Part shown: positions 52,971 to 62,814 of the stretch, one piece after another
Numbering within the stretch: the first letter of the stretch is position 1
Layout: each line of letters opens with the position of its first letter
Source: Adiantum capillus-veneris
Taxonomy: Eukaryota > Streptophyta > Polypodiopsida > Polypodiales > Pteridaceae
NCBI GenBank assembly: GCA_014529385.2
Contig: CM043958.1
Coordinates: forward strand, 81,589,525 to 81,653,524
Direction: 5' to 3'
Length of the DNA: 64,000 bases
The notes under the pieces: generated by a model
The model's input: only the letters and a program-made list of their open reading frames with translations
Told to the model about the DNA's origin: nothing
Database searches by the model: none
Position numbers and translations under genes: made by a program

Positions 52971-53159
52971 AATACCAAAAAAGTATTTCTCGCAATTATT
53001 GAAACCAGTATTAAAACCAGAGTCAAATATTTCAAATCGGCACCACAACAGGTTCAAAACAGATACCACAAATTCCAAACAGGATCACTAAACAAGATCA
53101 AACAAAACTCAAACTTAAAAAGCAATCTCGACATTAGTCAAGCTCGAAAAGTCGAATGA

Positions 53160-53620
53160 CTTTCCATCCTGAAACTTGCATAAAAAATTAGGGTTAGGTT
53201 CCTTCCATAAGGTTGTAGAGAACCACAGCATGGTCCATCAGCTCTTGGACAAACATTGTTTCTTTGGCGGCGATGGTAGTCCCAAGATAGCAATCGCACT
53301 GGACCTCCAAGGTCATCTGATCGTGAAGAGACATCTACTGGGAGATGTCGAGAAACTTCAAGTTATAATCTGCTAGGGTTTCCATGGCAAGCATTTTAGG
53401 ATACCCCACTCTGCCAGAAGTTACACTCCGAAGGAAGATGTCAGAAACCATATAACTTCGGACAAAATTTTTCTTGAAAGCTTGCCAAGTTCTTGGAGTG
53501 TCCGGCTTGGTAGCTATAGACATCAACATCTGCATGGCACTGCTTCTAAGAAAAACAATGACTTGAAACAAATCTGGATCCTTCTCTTGCAAGTGATCTT
53601 TATGGCTTATGCCCTGTAAG
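53160..53620 (-). pseudogene. gag remnant of element N
   Basis: Minus-strand reading includes MSIATKPDTPRTWQAFKKNF, VRSYMVSDIFLRS, MLAMETLADYNLKFLDIS and VQELMDHAVVLYNLME, colinear with D's gag (WWSSIATQPHAPRT, MLATETMDDYNQRF, MQELMDHPAI). The Pro-rich N-terminus and zinc knuckle are absent. A stop follows FLDISQ. Confidence 0.75.
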
Positions 53621-53783
53621 ACATGAGCGGTGAAGACGGGAGCGTGCCCGATGCGCGATGAAGTGAGGATGGTAGTGGCTAATACGTCTAGGTTGGAGGA
53701 CGAAGATACCTCAAATAAAATTCCAATAGCTCTGTCTGCTCTTTTGTAGGACCGGTATGCTTTCAGAAAAGCACACGCCCGAT

Positions 53784-53795
53784 GCTCTGATACCA
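53784..53795 (-). promoter_or_regulatory. Primer binding site of element N
   Basis: Minus strand TGGTATCAGAGC, one base from the 5' LTR; initiator-Met tRNA type. Confidence 0.9.
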
Positions 53796-53796
53796 C

Positions 53797-54549
53797 TGTC
53801 ACAAGACGGGCACCACGTACCAATAGAAAAGAACAGACTGAACAGACTTTTAGCACTTCATTAACAATTGAACTAAGAGAGAGAGAGAGAGACAACATGC
53901 AACACGGAGTGACGGAATTCCATCCCAGAGAGTATTGGCCCCAAACCTTGGCGTCCCTTTCGGTATTTCTTTATATTGCATCAACACAGTACAAGCCGGT
54001 ACTCCAAACTCTGCACCTTCTCCAGGAAGCATGCCAGAGAATGAGCCCTAACCTCATATTTAAAGGCCCTTGGCCTAAAAAGCAATTACAGTGAAAAGCC
54101 TTCAAAACTCAAAAGCTCCCGGTCTAAAAAGCAATGCCAAAAGCTGCCAGCTTTTCGTAAATCGCGCTGGTGTCCATACAACAAGCCACGTGTCAGCCCG
54201 CCACGTCAGCAGTCAAGGTTAGGGTTAGGGTTAGGGTTAGGGTTTTTGATTTTAGGGTTAGGGTTTTGGGCAAAATTAGGGTTTTTGATTTTAGGATTAG
54301 GCTTTCAGCAAAATTAGGGTTTCGGGCAGAATTAGGTTTTTGATTTTAGGGTTAGGGTTTCAGCAAAATTAGGGTTTTGGGCAAAATTAGGGTTTTTGAT
54401 TTTAGGGTTAGGGTTTAGCAGAATTAGGGTTTTTTATTTTAGGGTTAGGGTTTCAACAGAATTAGGGTTTCGGGCAAAATTAGGGTTTTTTATTTTAGGG
54501 TTAGGGTTTCAGCAGAATTAGAGTTTCGACACGTCAGCAGTTTGTCACA
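53797..54549 (-). repeat. 5' LTR of element N with an expanded TTAGGG minisatellite
   Basis: 753 bp, TGTCACAAGACGGG to CAGTTTGTCACA. Compared with the 3' LTR it is about 210 bp longer, because a 37-56-bp unit (TTTTTGATTTTAGGG, TTAGGGTTTCAGCA, AAATTAGGG) is present about six times (54237-54530) rather than about twice. The core box is at 53938-53972. Confidence 0.85.
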
Positions 54550-55033
54550 ATAACTGGCATAAGTATGCCATGTACTTGCAATTTTGGTGATGAGGCATTT
54601 TATTCCAAGCACCACTCGTGGGGTTTCTTGGAGGTGGGTCGGGCAAGTTGAGGGAGTATCTATATAGGAATCCTTGCCCCCCCCCCCCCCCCCCCCCCCG
54701 GAGCTCTTGTTCAAATTCTAATGATGCATACCAATGAGCCAACGTTTTTGGGATCGCTCTCTTTTCTAGTGTTTTCTCTCTCCTCTCTCTAGAATTTTCT
54801 CTACGCATTCTTTTTTTGCTGCCCTAGGCCCATGTGGGGGGCTTCCCACTTACAAAGGCTGATTCGAAGGCATTACATTATACTAAATGACAAGTGCTCT
54901 TTGTGCTAGTGCATGGTTTGAGTGGTCAAACTGCATGTCTACATAGACTCAGTGTCTATTGAGTTGTTGACTATTTATTGTCTACTTTTCAGGCATAATC
55001 AAGGGCGGTATCTTTTCTCTTAAGGGGGGGGTA
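54550..55033 (+). other. 3' internal end of another gypsy element
   Basis: No gene is seen. It contains a 24-nt C run (54677-54700). Near the right end, GCATAATCAAGGGCGGTATC followed by CTTAAGGGGGGGG (55018-55031) parallels the 3' ends of A and B (GCATAATCGAGGGCGATTAC, then the purine run), so this is the region before an LTR, on the plus strand. Confidence 0.55.
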
Positions 55034-55400
55034 TGTCAAACACGGCAATACTTGACTGAAAGAGAAAGTAGATAGGTGGCCAAAAAAGCACCAGAAATTT
55101 TGCCAAATGTCTCGCTGCAAAACGTGCCACGATTTGTGCCGCAAATTGCGGGTGCTGATGTGGCACTTGCTATTTAGCCAAAGATAGCAATTGACTTTTC
55201 AGGCACCAAAGCTTTTGGGAGCAACAGTTGTTAGCAGTGTTGCTTTTAGGCCACAACCGTAAGGGGTGCTTGACTTAGGGCCAATGCCGCGGGGAGTGGA
55301 GTCTGTCACTCCATGTCTCAGCTCCAACTCTCTGAAGTTCAAGTATTTTCTATCACCCAAGGTTGTGCTCCGATCGGTGCATTTTGCATACCAAGAACCC
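55034..55400 (+). repeat. LTR fragment after a polypurine tract
   Basis: Starts TGTCAAACACGG two bases after the purine run. A CCGTAAGGGGTGC...GGGCCAATGCCG stretch near 55256-55290 resembles the core box plus GGGGCCAAT of B's LTR. The right edge was not found; 55400 is approximate. Confidence 0.5.
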
Positions 55401-55959
55401 CATGACATTTGGGAGGAGTCTGCAGCAGCAACCCTCTCTCCCCTCTTGCCTTTTTGCATCAGAAAGCTGTGATCTCTCTCCCCTTTCCTAGTGCTGGCCT
55501 CTTTGGCCTGATGGCTCTTCGGAAACCCCCTCCATACACCTACGTTTCCTAATGTCTTTGGCTAGTCCTTGCCTTTTCATGGAGCTGCCGTGTTTTTGTT
55601 TGGAGAGGGGGCAGCGCTACCACTTGGGTGCATACCTTTGCTGATCTTGCCAATCTCTCCCCCTCCATTGTGTGGAACATGTGATTGTTGATTGTGTGGA
55701 TTAGAATGTGCTAGTGCATGCTTTCTGAATGTACTTCAATCACATGGCTACGTTGAGTCAGTAAAGTGAACAAAATAGGGATTGAACAAGGAAGTTGTTC
55801 TGCATGTGCAGCACCTCTGATCCATTAAGAGCCAACAAATATTCCGTATATAAAAACCAAAAAGAAAAAGACTGATTGCAGGAACTCACTGAACATAAAC
55901 ACTACCATCCTGCGTGAGTCAAAAATGGAATAATTAAATACATTCAGTGGGTCACTCAC
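55401..55959. other. ELP4 intron 2, donor-proximal part
   Basis: No gene or element is recognised between the LTR fragment and the ELP4 donor at 55959 (minus strand GAG|GTGAGT). Probably the remaining original intron sequence. Confidence 0.5.
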
Positions 55960-56192
55960 CTCAGAACTCTTGCCGCTAGTGCTATCATCAAGACCCTCTT
56001 TTGGTTTGGAAAGTCCAGGAAGGGTACCGAGAAATGATTCCGGAGAAGGCAGAGGACACCCAAAGAGAAGGGGTTGGCCATGCACCAAACCTTGTGCCAT
56101 GAAGTACCTCATCAACAGCAAGTGATGAGGGGAGTCCATGTCTTCCATTACCATCACCAAGCTTCCGACGGGAATACCGCCACCTAGAATCT
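55960..56192 (-). CDS. ELP4: ELP4 exon 2
   Basis: 233 bp, 77 codons plus two bases. It starts AG after the AC acceptor of the minor-class intron and ends GAG|GTGAGT. Product: ILGGGIPVGSLVMVMEDMDS, then PHHLLLMRYFMAQGLVHGQP, then LLFGCPLPSPESFLGTLPG. The L-G-G-G loop, the V-M-V-M-E-D strand and the A-Q-G-L-V-x-G-Q-P block are characteristic of ELP4, a RecA-like Elongator subunit (Elp456 ring, tRNA wobble-uridine modification). The reading is intact, so the gene looks functional here. Confidence 0.9.
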
Positions 56193-56272
56193 GTGTCCAT
56201 GTCAAGAAAACAATAAAACATGTATACAACGCTGCCCTCTTCTGCAAAAACTACATAGGCAGGTAAGGATAT
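56193..56272 (-). other. ELP4: ELP4 intron 1, AT-AC (U12-type), 80 bp
   Basis: On the minus strand the intron begins ATATCCTTAC and ends GACATGGACAC. ATATCCTT is the U12 5' splice site, and TTTTCTTGAC, about 10 nt before the 3' end, resembles the U12 branch site TTCCTTRAC. Removing exactly these bases joins GACA to AGATT and restores D-K-I-L-G-G-G. No GT-AG choice nearby gives that reading. Confidence 0.85.
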
Positions 56273-56399
56273 TGTCAAGATCGGAAAATCCCGAGGAAAC
56301 TAAAGAGGTTCCATGCGGACCTAGTCTGATAAAAGGAGAGGGCAACGCGCCCGGTATACTTCCTCTTCTTGTAAAACTTGAGCTGCCCCGCAACGCCAT
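56273..56399 (-). CDS. ELP4: ELP4 exon 1 with start codon
   Basis: 127 bp. Start ATG at 56399 in context GCAATGG (purine at -3, G at +4). Product MALRGSSSFTRRGSIPGALP, then IRLGPHGTSLVSSGFSDLD. The G-T-S-L-V-S-S-G-x-x-D-L-D block precedes the LGGG loop in ELP4. An in-frame ATG farther upstream at 56486 would add 29 residues (hydrophobic, Ile-rich); the internal start is preferred for context and composition. The exon ends after the first base of the Lys codon. Confidence 0.87.
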
Positions 56400-56689
56400 T
56401 GCTGAATATGCAGAACTTAGGCTCGAAATAATATTTATAATTTTAATCAAGTTTCTATGAAAATCCCAAAAAATAGCCTGGTGCACATAATCATTAAAAG
56501 GTCAAAATTTCAAAAAATCTTACTGATAGTGTAAGCGTGTTCATTGAAAACTTCCAAGCAAAACAACACATGGATGAAGGCCCAAGGGAGATCTATTTAG
56601 AATCTTTGGATGTAATGTATCATTTTCCACTTGTTAATGGCCCCTATTATTGTTAATTGTCTTTCTTTTTTGTAGCATTCCCGCTCAGG
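56400..56689 (-). promoter_or_regulatory. ELP4: ELP4 5' flank / probable 5' UTR
   Basis: AT-rich sequence directly upstream of the start. Minus-strand ATAAATATTA near 56430 is AT-rich but too close to the start to be called a TATA box safely. Promoter position is not resolved. Confidence 0.35.
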
Positions 56690-56810
56690 GTGTCACAAAT
56701 CGTCCATGAGCGCGACCAGGGTCGCTTGGCCGCACTCAAACCCATGACCCGGGTCACAGCGGTTGAGTGCTCAACGATCAAGCTAGCTCCTTGGACAAAA
56801 GGTAAAGTAG
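56690..56810 (-). mobile_element. Possible tRNA-derived SINE fragment
   Basis: On the minus strand, TAGCTTGATCGTTGAGCACT resembles a tRNA A box, and GGGTTTGAGTGC about 35 bases on resembles the B box GGTTCGANNCC. Spacing and the CCCGGGTC arm fit a tRNA-like SINE head. No tail or target duplication was identified. Confidence 0.35.
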
Positions 56811-57640
56811 TAGTATCTTTCTATCCCTCAAACGAAAATAGAATCAAACTAAATTTAAAAATGCATGTTTAGCATAGACTGATGTGTGGGATGTCTCATT
56901 GATTGAGTTTATTTTGAATCAAACAAAATATGTTCTTGGAAATATTTAAATGCATGAAAGAGGGTCATAGCTGATTTGGGACATTTGGCTCGATGAAAAT
57001 CAAACGCAGCACAATTAGGTGCCATGCTACGTCAAGGTAACATGGGCTTGTTGCTCTTATCATGTATACGGCAATGTACCATGTATATGGCAGTGATGTG
57101 TGTGAACACATTGAGGACCGTCAAGGCACTTTTTTAAGAGGTGTTTTTTCTCGTGCTTTGTTTATATGTCCATCACTTTAGGGCTATGTTATCTTGTATT
57201 TTTACACTGAGTCATACATTCTCAATTGTGTGTTTCTGCTCCATCTCCAAGCTACATGTGTATTCCTGCAATCCTAACTCCAACAATTGAGTATCATAGT
57301 AGGTTGCATCCTCCCAAGCATAGTTGCCAACATCGTCAGCACGCCCTGCTCACTTTCTCCAATTTTGGTGAGCTTTGACAAGCTCAACAAGTTGATAAAT
57401 ACTTTGGGATAACTTCTAGAGTTGTGTGTGCTCAGAATTTTGATTAAGACACGTTTTGGCCTCCGTTTCCACTACTACAGGTATTGTGTAGGCAATTTGT
57501 CCTTTAGTGTAGAATTTTGTCCCTTGCAAATTCCTACATAACACATATTCGATGGTCTATTGTGCTTTGTGCTATAGCACATACAATTTCTACTCGGTTT
57601 GGGCAGTTTCTACGTCAGCTTTAGTTTTTCATTCTGGCTA
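56811..57640. other. No gene recognised
   Basis: AT-rich intergenic sequence upstream of ELP4 with a short direct repeat ATGTATACGGCA/ATGTATATGGCA near 57062-57090. No ORF with family resemblance. Confidence 0.4.
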
Positions 57641-57644
57641 AGAG

Positions 57645-58015
57645 CAATGATATTTTCAAGATGTTGTTAATTGATGACAAAGTGGATGGAGACAACTATC
57701 CATTTTGGGCTTACATGATGTAGCATGTAATTGTTTCTAAGGGTGTGTGGAACATTATTAAAGGTTTTGATCTACATCCAGGTTTTGTGGATCCATGTTC
57801 GTGGTGGACATTACAGGTTCTAGCAGTTATGCTCCCACTGTAAGTGTTGTCTTACCTACATCTAAACAGGCTCATTGGGGATAGAGATGCATGGGTGCAT
57901 GCATTGATTGTGTTGTTTGTCAAGCGCACCTTAATTCGTTACATTCATTTTGACCAAACAACAAAATAGGCTTGGGACATTCTAGCTAGATTGTATGCAT
58001 GTCGTTGTCTGGGAT
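57645..58015 (+). pseudogene. Ty1/copia gag fragment
   Basis: Plus-strand reading KVDGDNYPFWAYMM (57680-57720), a stop, then HVIVSKGVWNIIKGFDLHPG, later RDAWVHALIVLFVKRTLI and TTK-AWDILARLYA with a stop in between. D-G-x-N-Y-x-x-W and the A-W-x-x-L block are the Copia gag (UBN2-like) signature. Only about 120 codons remain and a GA microsatellite follows. Confidence 0.7.
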
Positions 58016-58063
58016 TAAGCAGTCCTTGGAGTGGGACTGGCTGAGCACGGGGCTCCTTGTTAT

Positions 58064-58064
58064 G

Positions 58065-58132
<68 letters not shown>
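58064..58132. repeat. (GA)n microsatellite
   Basis: About 69 bp of GA dinucleotide, nearly uninterrupted. Confidence 0.95.
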
Positions 58133-58135
<3 letters not shown>

Positions 58136-61100
58136 GATTCCCACTCAATAGATACACTTGGGGCAAACAATCTAAAAAAACCTTGTAGCTTGTTTAATTC
58201 ACAGAACCTGATTACAAAGAAAAGATTTTCACTAAGTGCCTCTGTAGGTGACGCACTCTAGTGAACCCCAATAGACCGCAACGCTATGTAGCTCACAACA
58301 TGCTCCTTACACCCATGCAGAGGTATCCCTCCATTTTCTAGTTACAAGAGCATAATTCGAGATATAGGTTGAGAAAATATGCTCCTTGAGCATGAGGAGA
58401 GAGAGTTTATGGGGCTTATGATGCTTAAGATGATCGGGCTATGGTAGCTTGAGAGAGAGATAATCCGGTTATGAGCGAACTTTATTGTGAGATAAATCGA
58501 GCTATGAGACATAAATGGGCTATAATCGGGTTTAATTGAGATAATTCGAGAAGTAAAGGGCTAATCTAGGGCAATATAGAGATATGCAGGCTTAATTGAG
58601 AGCGATCAGGTCAAATTGAGAGAGATAGAGGGAAATTTGGCTCAATTGAGGGCAACAATCAAGTTAAAATGCTCTATTAAGAGCAATAATTGGATTATGG
58701 TAGCTTGATAGCGATAAGGCTTATGTATTAGGGAGAGAAGGAGTAATTAGACATGGCTTAATGACGATCACGCTTTCGAAGCTTGGGCTCATGAAGTTAC
58801 AGGCCCAACCTTTTTGGGAGAGCGTGAGAGATTAATTAACACATGGCTTAATGAAAATGAGCTCAGGATTCCCCAACGTGAGAGGCTATGGGAGCTCGCC
58901 CTTGCAATAATCAAAGGTCTCTTGCCTTTCCCTTGCAATTTATGACCCTTCAACTTTAACACCCATTCCCAATCAGCTTACAGCCTGGCCGTCTAAAATA
59001 CTCTTGGCAACCACTTCCATGGTTGGTCGCTCCCCTCTCATGCACACCCCGCCATTTAGTCCTGCTCACGGCCTCTTCTACATGCCCTTCCACCTCATGT
59101 TAGCCCTCATACTCCTAATTCTTTATTGGGGAGTTTTGGCTTCAGCATCTCTATAGATATAAGCTTTCCATCGTTGCATGTTGGGGCCTCCAATGAAAAG
59201 TTTCTCCTCAGCTCCCTCGAAGCTCACTTTCACCCACAACAAGTCCTTGCACTACCAAGTGGCCTCTCCACTATGCCCAAAATGGATAGTTGTATGAAGG
59301 CCCTCCATTCCCTCCAAACAACACTACACTTTGGATCCCTCTTGATGATGGGAGTTCACTCCGTACTTTGTGGCTTGCATCCAAACCAAACTCAAAGACA
59401 TTGAGCATACGCTTCCGTGGAGCGCGAGACATCTTGCAAAAAATCGTTGCATGAAATTTGGATCCCTCTATAATGTTTTGTGCAGCACTTGAACCCTCTT
59501 GCTCAGCATCCAAAAGCCTTAGACACCAAATCAGTGCTCTCCCCCTAAAGCGCTTTCCCCATGCCACCTTGATTACCTCCCTCTCTTTCCTCTGTACAAC
59601 TACCCAGTAGTGTGTATTTTCTCAACCTCTACCGCCCCCCCTTTTTTTATGTTGGTCCCTGACCTCCTCATGCAGTACCTGCATTCCCTCGCTCGGACAT
59701 CCCATGCTATCTCAAACTCCTCATGCTTACAACCAGTAGTGCCGCCCCCCCCATGCACCAACGACTATTACATGCACCCAGTAACCCTACAGATAGCACC
59801 TTTTTTCTACATGTCTATTGCCGCCTTAAACTGAAAAAGAATAATAACTAGAAAAAATTAAGCTTCACTATAATTTATAAAAAAAAGCTTTTTGCTTAGC
59901 CTCGTTCCCACATCGTTTGGATAGCGATCTCTTGTATTCCATTGTGGGTGGCCACCTCTTGCATTTCGTTCTTGGGCGGTTGATTTCATCTCTAAATCCC
60001 CTTATCGTCCAAAGCATCGCCTAGCACAACATGTTTCTCCAATCGCCATTAAATCTCCCAAACATAATTGAAATCATATGGAGAAAATCCTTCCAATCGC
60101 ATCCGATTAAAATAGCTTGAAGCTTCCCTACCATAGCTATACTGGGTTTACCTGCAAGCAATGCATGCAGTGATGAAATCTTGGATGGAAATCCCATGGA
60201 GCATTGCTTTCCTGCGAGTACCACATTTGGTGTAGTTTTTTACTACAGTAGTGTCGAACACTATGTTATGGTTCATCATCTCTGACCATGTCTAGCAAAC
60301 ACTATAGTTTTCAAATTGAAACAAACTTGAGAAAGTATACAAAAGATTCTAATTTTGTGATTTTCCAATCGTTCCCACAATGCGACATCCACCCCCTCTG
60401 AACCTACACAACCTCCAGTCTATGCCAACCAATGTTCTATGCCATCATAGTCATCGGCATGAAGTATTCAACCCAAAAGCATTCATACACTAGCCATCCA
60501 CCAACTTCAAATAGCAATTGAAATTCCATCCTTATCATTATCACAACATCTTCCTGGATCCCAAGGTATGAACTTCCTATGGCATTGCTCACATGGATCT
60601 CCATATCCACCTGCATCCCACACCCGATAGAAACACTACAACCTTGTACAAACATGACAATCTCTTGATGAAGCACAAGACAAATAAAGATTGTGATTCC
60701 ACCCAGTATTTGCATCGTAACGTAAACGGCATGTAGGTCCACTTAAAGAAATCACAAAATCCAAGCCATCCCCACACACGTGCAACACAATATCCTTATG
60801 GATCAAATGGTCTCAAATAGCCATAGAAAAACCCTAACACGTGTTCACATAATTGCATGAACTCATAACTAATTGAAATCCCTCCTTGGTCAAAATTTGG
60901 TTGCAAACCATAAGCATAAGGTAACATCTGATGGTCACATGATCTCCTTGGATCATTAATGTGTATAGATATCTAGAAACAATTTCCACTAGCATAGATA
61001 AGACTAAACTTTCATCACCTCCTCTAATATGGGAGGTCAAAGCATGCTGATAGTGCACGTCTTGTGCTTCAACAACTTCATCAACATTTGAGACATGAAC

Positions 61101-61312
61101 ATTGTCCATATTGTGCACAAAATCCTCTAAAGCATCGTCAAGAATTAATAGAAGTTCTTCATCAACTTCCACTTCTTCTTGCATTGATTTGCATGGTAGA
61201 GCAAGTTATTGGCTGTCATGTGCATATGAGACAACAAAGCCATCTAACGCTGCTAAGATGTAAGCTAATTGGCCGTGAGAAACCACCCTTACACTATTTT
61301 CTTCCTAATCAA
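58133..61312. other. No gene recognised, about 3.2 kb
   Basis: Both strands were scanned. 58370-58870 is a degenerate low-complexity stretch of GAGAG, AATTGAG and CGGGCTA-like motifs. Short ORFs at 59126-59404 (+), 59271-59567 (-), 60437-60742 (-) and 60834-61184 (-) show no family motif. A C-rich and T-rich patch lies at 59630-59810. Confidence 0.5.
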
Positions 61313-61481
61313 TGTAGGGAGAGAAAGTGAGAGAGTTGACCACTCTCTCACTTTTCCTCTCCACTAACCCATTGTGATGTGCAGCTTCTCCTTCTTCCCC
61401 AATTCCCCCGTACACATTCTCCCTTGCTAGTGCACCTACGCACCTATGCACATACGCATCCGAACTCACGCGTACTCCACA
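61313..61481 (+). repeat. Possible short Copia-type LTR
   Basis: 169 bp with ends TGTAGGG and TCCACA, followed one base later by a primer-site-like TGGTATTAGAGC (61484-61495), one mismatch from the iMet site. The short length would suit a small Copia or TRIM LTR. No second copy is seen in the window, so this rests on the ends and primer site only. Confidence 0.45.
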
Positions 61482-61483
61482 AT

Positions 61484-61495
61484 TGGTATTAGAGC
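61484..61495 (+). promoter_or_regulatory. Primer binding site-like sequence
   Basis: TGGTATTAGAGC differs from the iMet-type site at one base and follows a CA terminus by one base. It supports plus orientation of the element starting near 61313. Confidence 0.5.
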
Positions 61496-62789
61496 TATGA
61501 TTGTAGCGGCGACGGTGAGCTCACCGACTATGGTGGAACTCGGAGACCAAACTTGAGCTTCACGGTGCAAGGATTAGCGGCATCGACGGATCTCGAGCTT
61601 CGGTGCATCCCCGTGTGTATAACCCTTCTCTTTGAGAGGGATCTTGTGATAATGCCTTGCCAAAATCAGCCCCCTCTCTCTCTTGGTCGACCCCTCTTGC
61701 AAAATACTCATGCTGGCACCCCATTGGACCCTGTAAAGCTTAGCCAATGGGAATTGAGAAGCATAAGTGATACCTTGTGACATGTGTCCCCCTTTCCCCT
61801 TTTGTGAGAGCTTTAGGTAAATAAATAATGCAATTAAACTCTCATTGGACCCCTTTGTCTTCTGGCCAATAGGAATCAAGCAAGCCATTGGGCTGTTGAA
61901 TGCTCTTTGGACCGCTTGGGAGACTAGCCAATAGTTTTCTAGAGAGCTTAATTCTTATTGGTTCTTTTATTAAGTGTTTTTAAATGAATTAAACTAGATT
62001 TACTCTAGCCTAATTCTCATTGGTCCACCTCTATGGCCATCCAATAGGATTTGAGTGCACCTTGTGGGCAATTGGCTTAGGGAGCTGACATGTATCCACT
62101 ATGCCCTTTGTGTAAAGGGGCTTGCATGAGTGTGTGTGTGTGTGTGTGTGTGTTTCTCTCTCATCCCCTACTAAAAGGGCTCGCCCCCTCCTATGTAGGA
62201 GCTTGCAAAGACTTTTTGGCACACTACAAAGCATCCAATTTTCCCTAGGGTTGGACCATTGGACATAACCTTTGAATTTTGGAACCTTAGCATTGTGGAA
62301 GTCTTAATGGGTTGAACCTTAGAGTCTTTGAAGCCCATTGTTGCACATTGCTATTTTGCAGATGGCCCCCCCCTTTGGATCCCTACTGTGGCCGGTCTAC
62401 CAGTTTAACCAATATTCTAGCTTTTTCTCCCTTGGTACTTCCCCAAATTAAATGATCAGTTTAACATGAGAAAATCATTTAGGAGGATTAGATATTAGTT
62501 ATTATGACATTACCTCTCTCTTGAAATCATAGTTGTCCTTGACTATGGGGTAGAGAAGATAAAGCGTATTCATTAGTCCTTTTTCTAGCGGGTAGAGGAT
62601 CCCTATCTTACCCTACAACATCGTTCTAGAATGGATGACTAATCCATTTGGCGCTTGAGAGCCTAAGATGCCTCAAGCATGTCTACGCATTAGTCCTATC
62701 AATCTTCCATAGAATAGTGACAAGCTCTACTTGGTGTTTGGAAGACGTCGTCTCCACAAACTTGATTCTAAGTATGCATACTACTTCAC
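61496..62789. other. No gene; repeated CCAAT/ATTGG pairs and a GT tract
   Basis: At least three times between 61715 and 62060 a CATTGG(A/T)CC block is followed 20-25 bases later by CCAATAGG (or CCAATGGG), in units roughly 100-170 bp apart. A (GT)n tract lies at 62130-62153. 62460-62790 shows no coding pattern. It may be the decayed 5' part of the Copia element that follows. Confidence 0.45.
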
Positions 62790-62814
62790 ATTTGTGCACA
62801 ATAAAGAAAAAGAG

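Larger units (their letters stand above)
51700..54549 (-). mobile_element. LTR element N, deletion derivative of family D
   Basis: 3' LTR 51700-52241, polypurine tract, hairpin array (52647-52970), gag remnant, primer site 53784-53795 and 5' LTR 53797-54549, all minus-oriented and colinear with element D. Flanks AGAAC (51695-51699) and ATAAC (54550-54554) agree at 4 of 5 bases. Protease and part of gag are gone. Its presence shows that the D structure without RT recurs and that the hairpin array is kept. Confidence 0.85.
26102..55959 (-). other. ELP4: ELP4 intron 2, about 29.9 kb and filled with transposons
   Basis: Donor GAG|GTGAGT at 55959 and acceptor AATTAG at 26102 on the minus strand, both adjoining ELP4 coding sequence in phase 0. 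The intron contains gypsy elements F, G, K, L, M, N, an LTR fragment, a LINE, MITEs, a palindromic element and microsatellites on both strands. That it is spliced as one intron is inferred from exon order and phase; a rearranged or duplicated gene cannot be excluded by eye. Confidence 0.72.

Noticed and set aside
60437-61184. Minus-strand ORFs of 101 and 116 codons upstream of the Copia fragment
   Set aside because: No domain, no splice-consistent continuation and low-complexity composition; not enough to call a gene.
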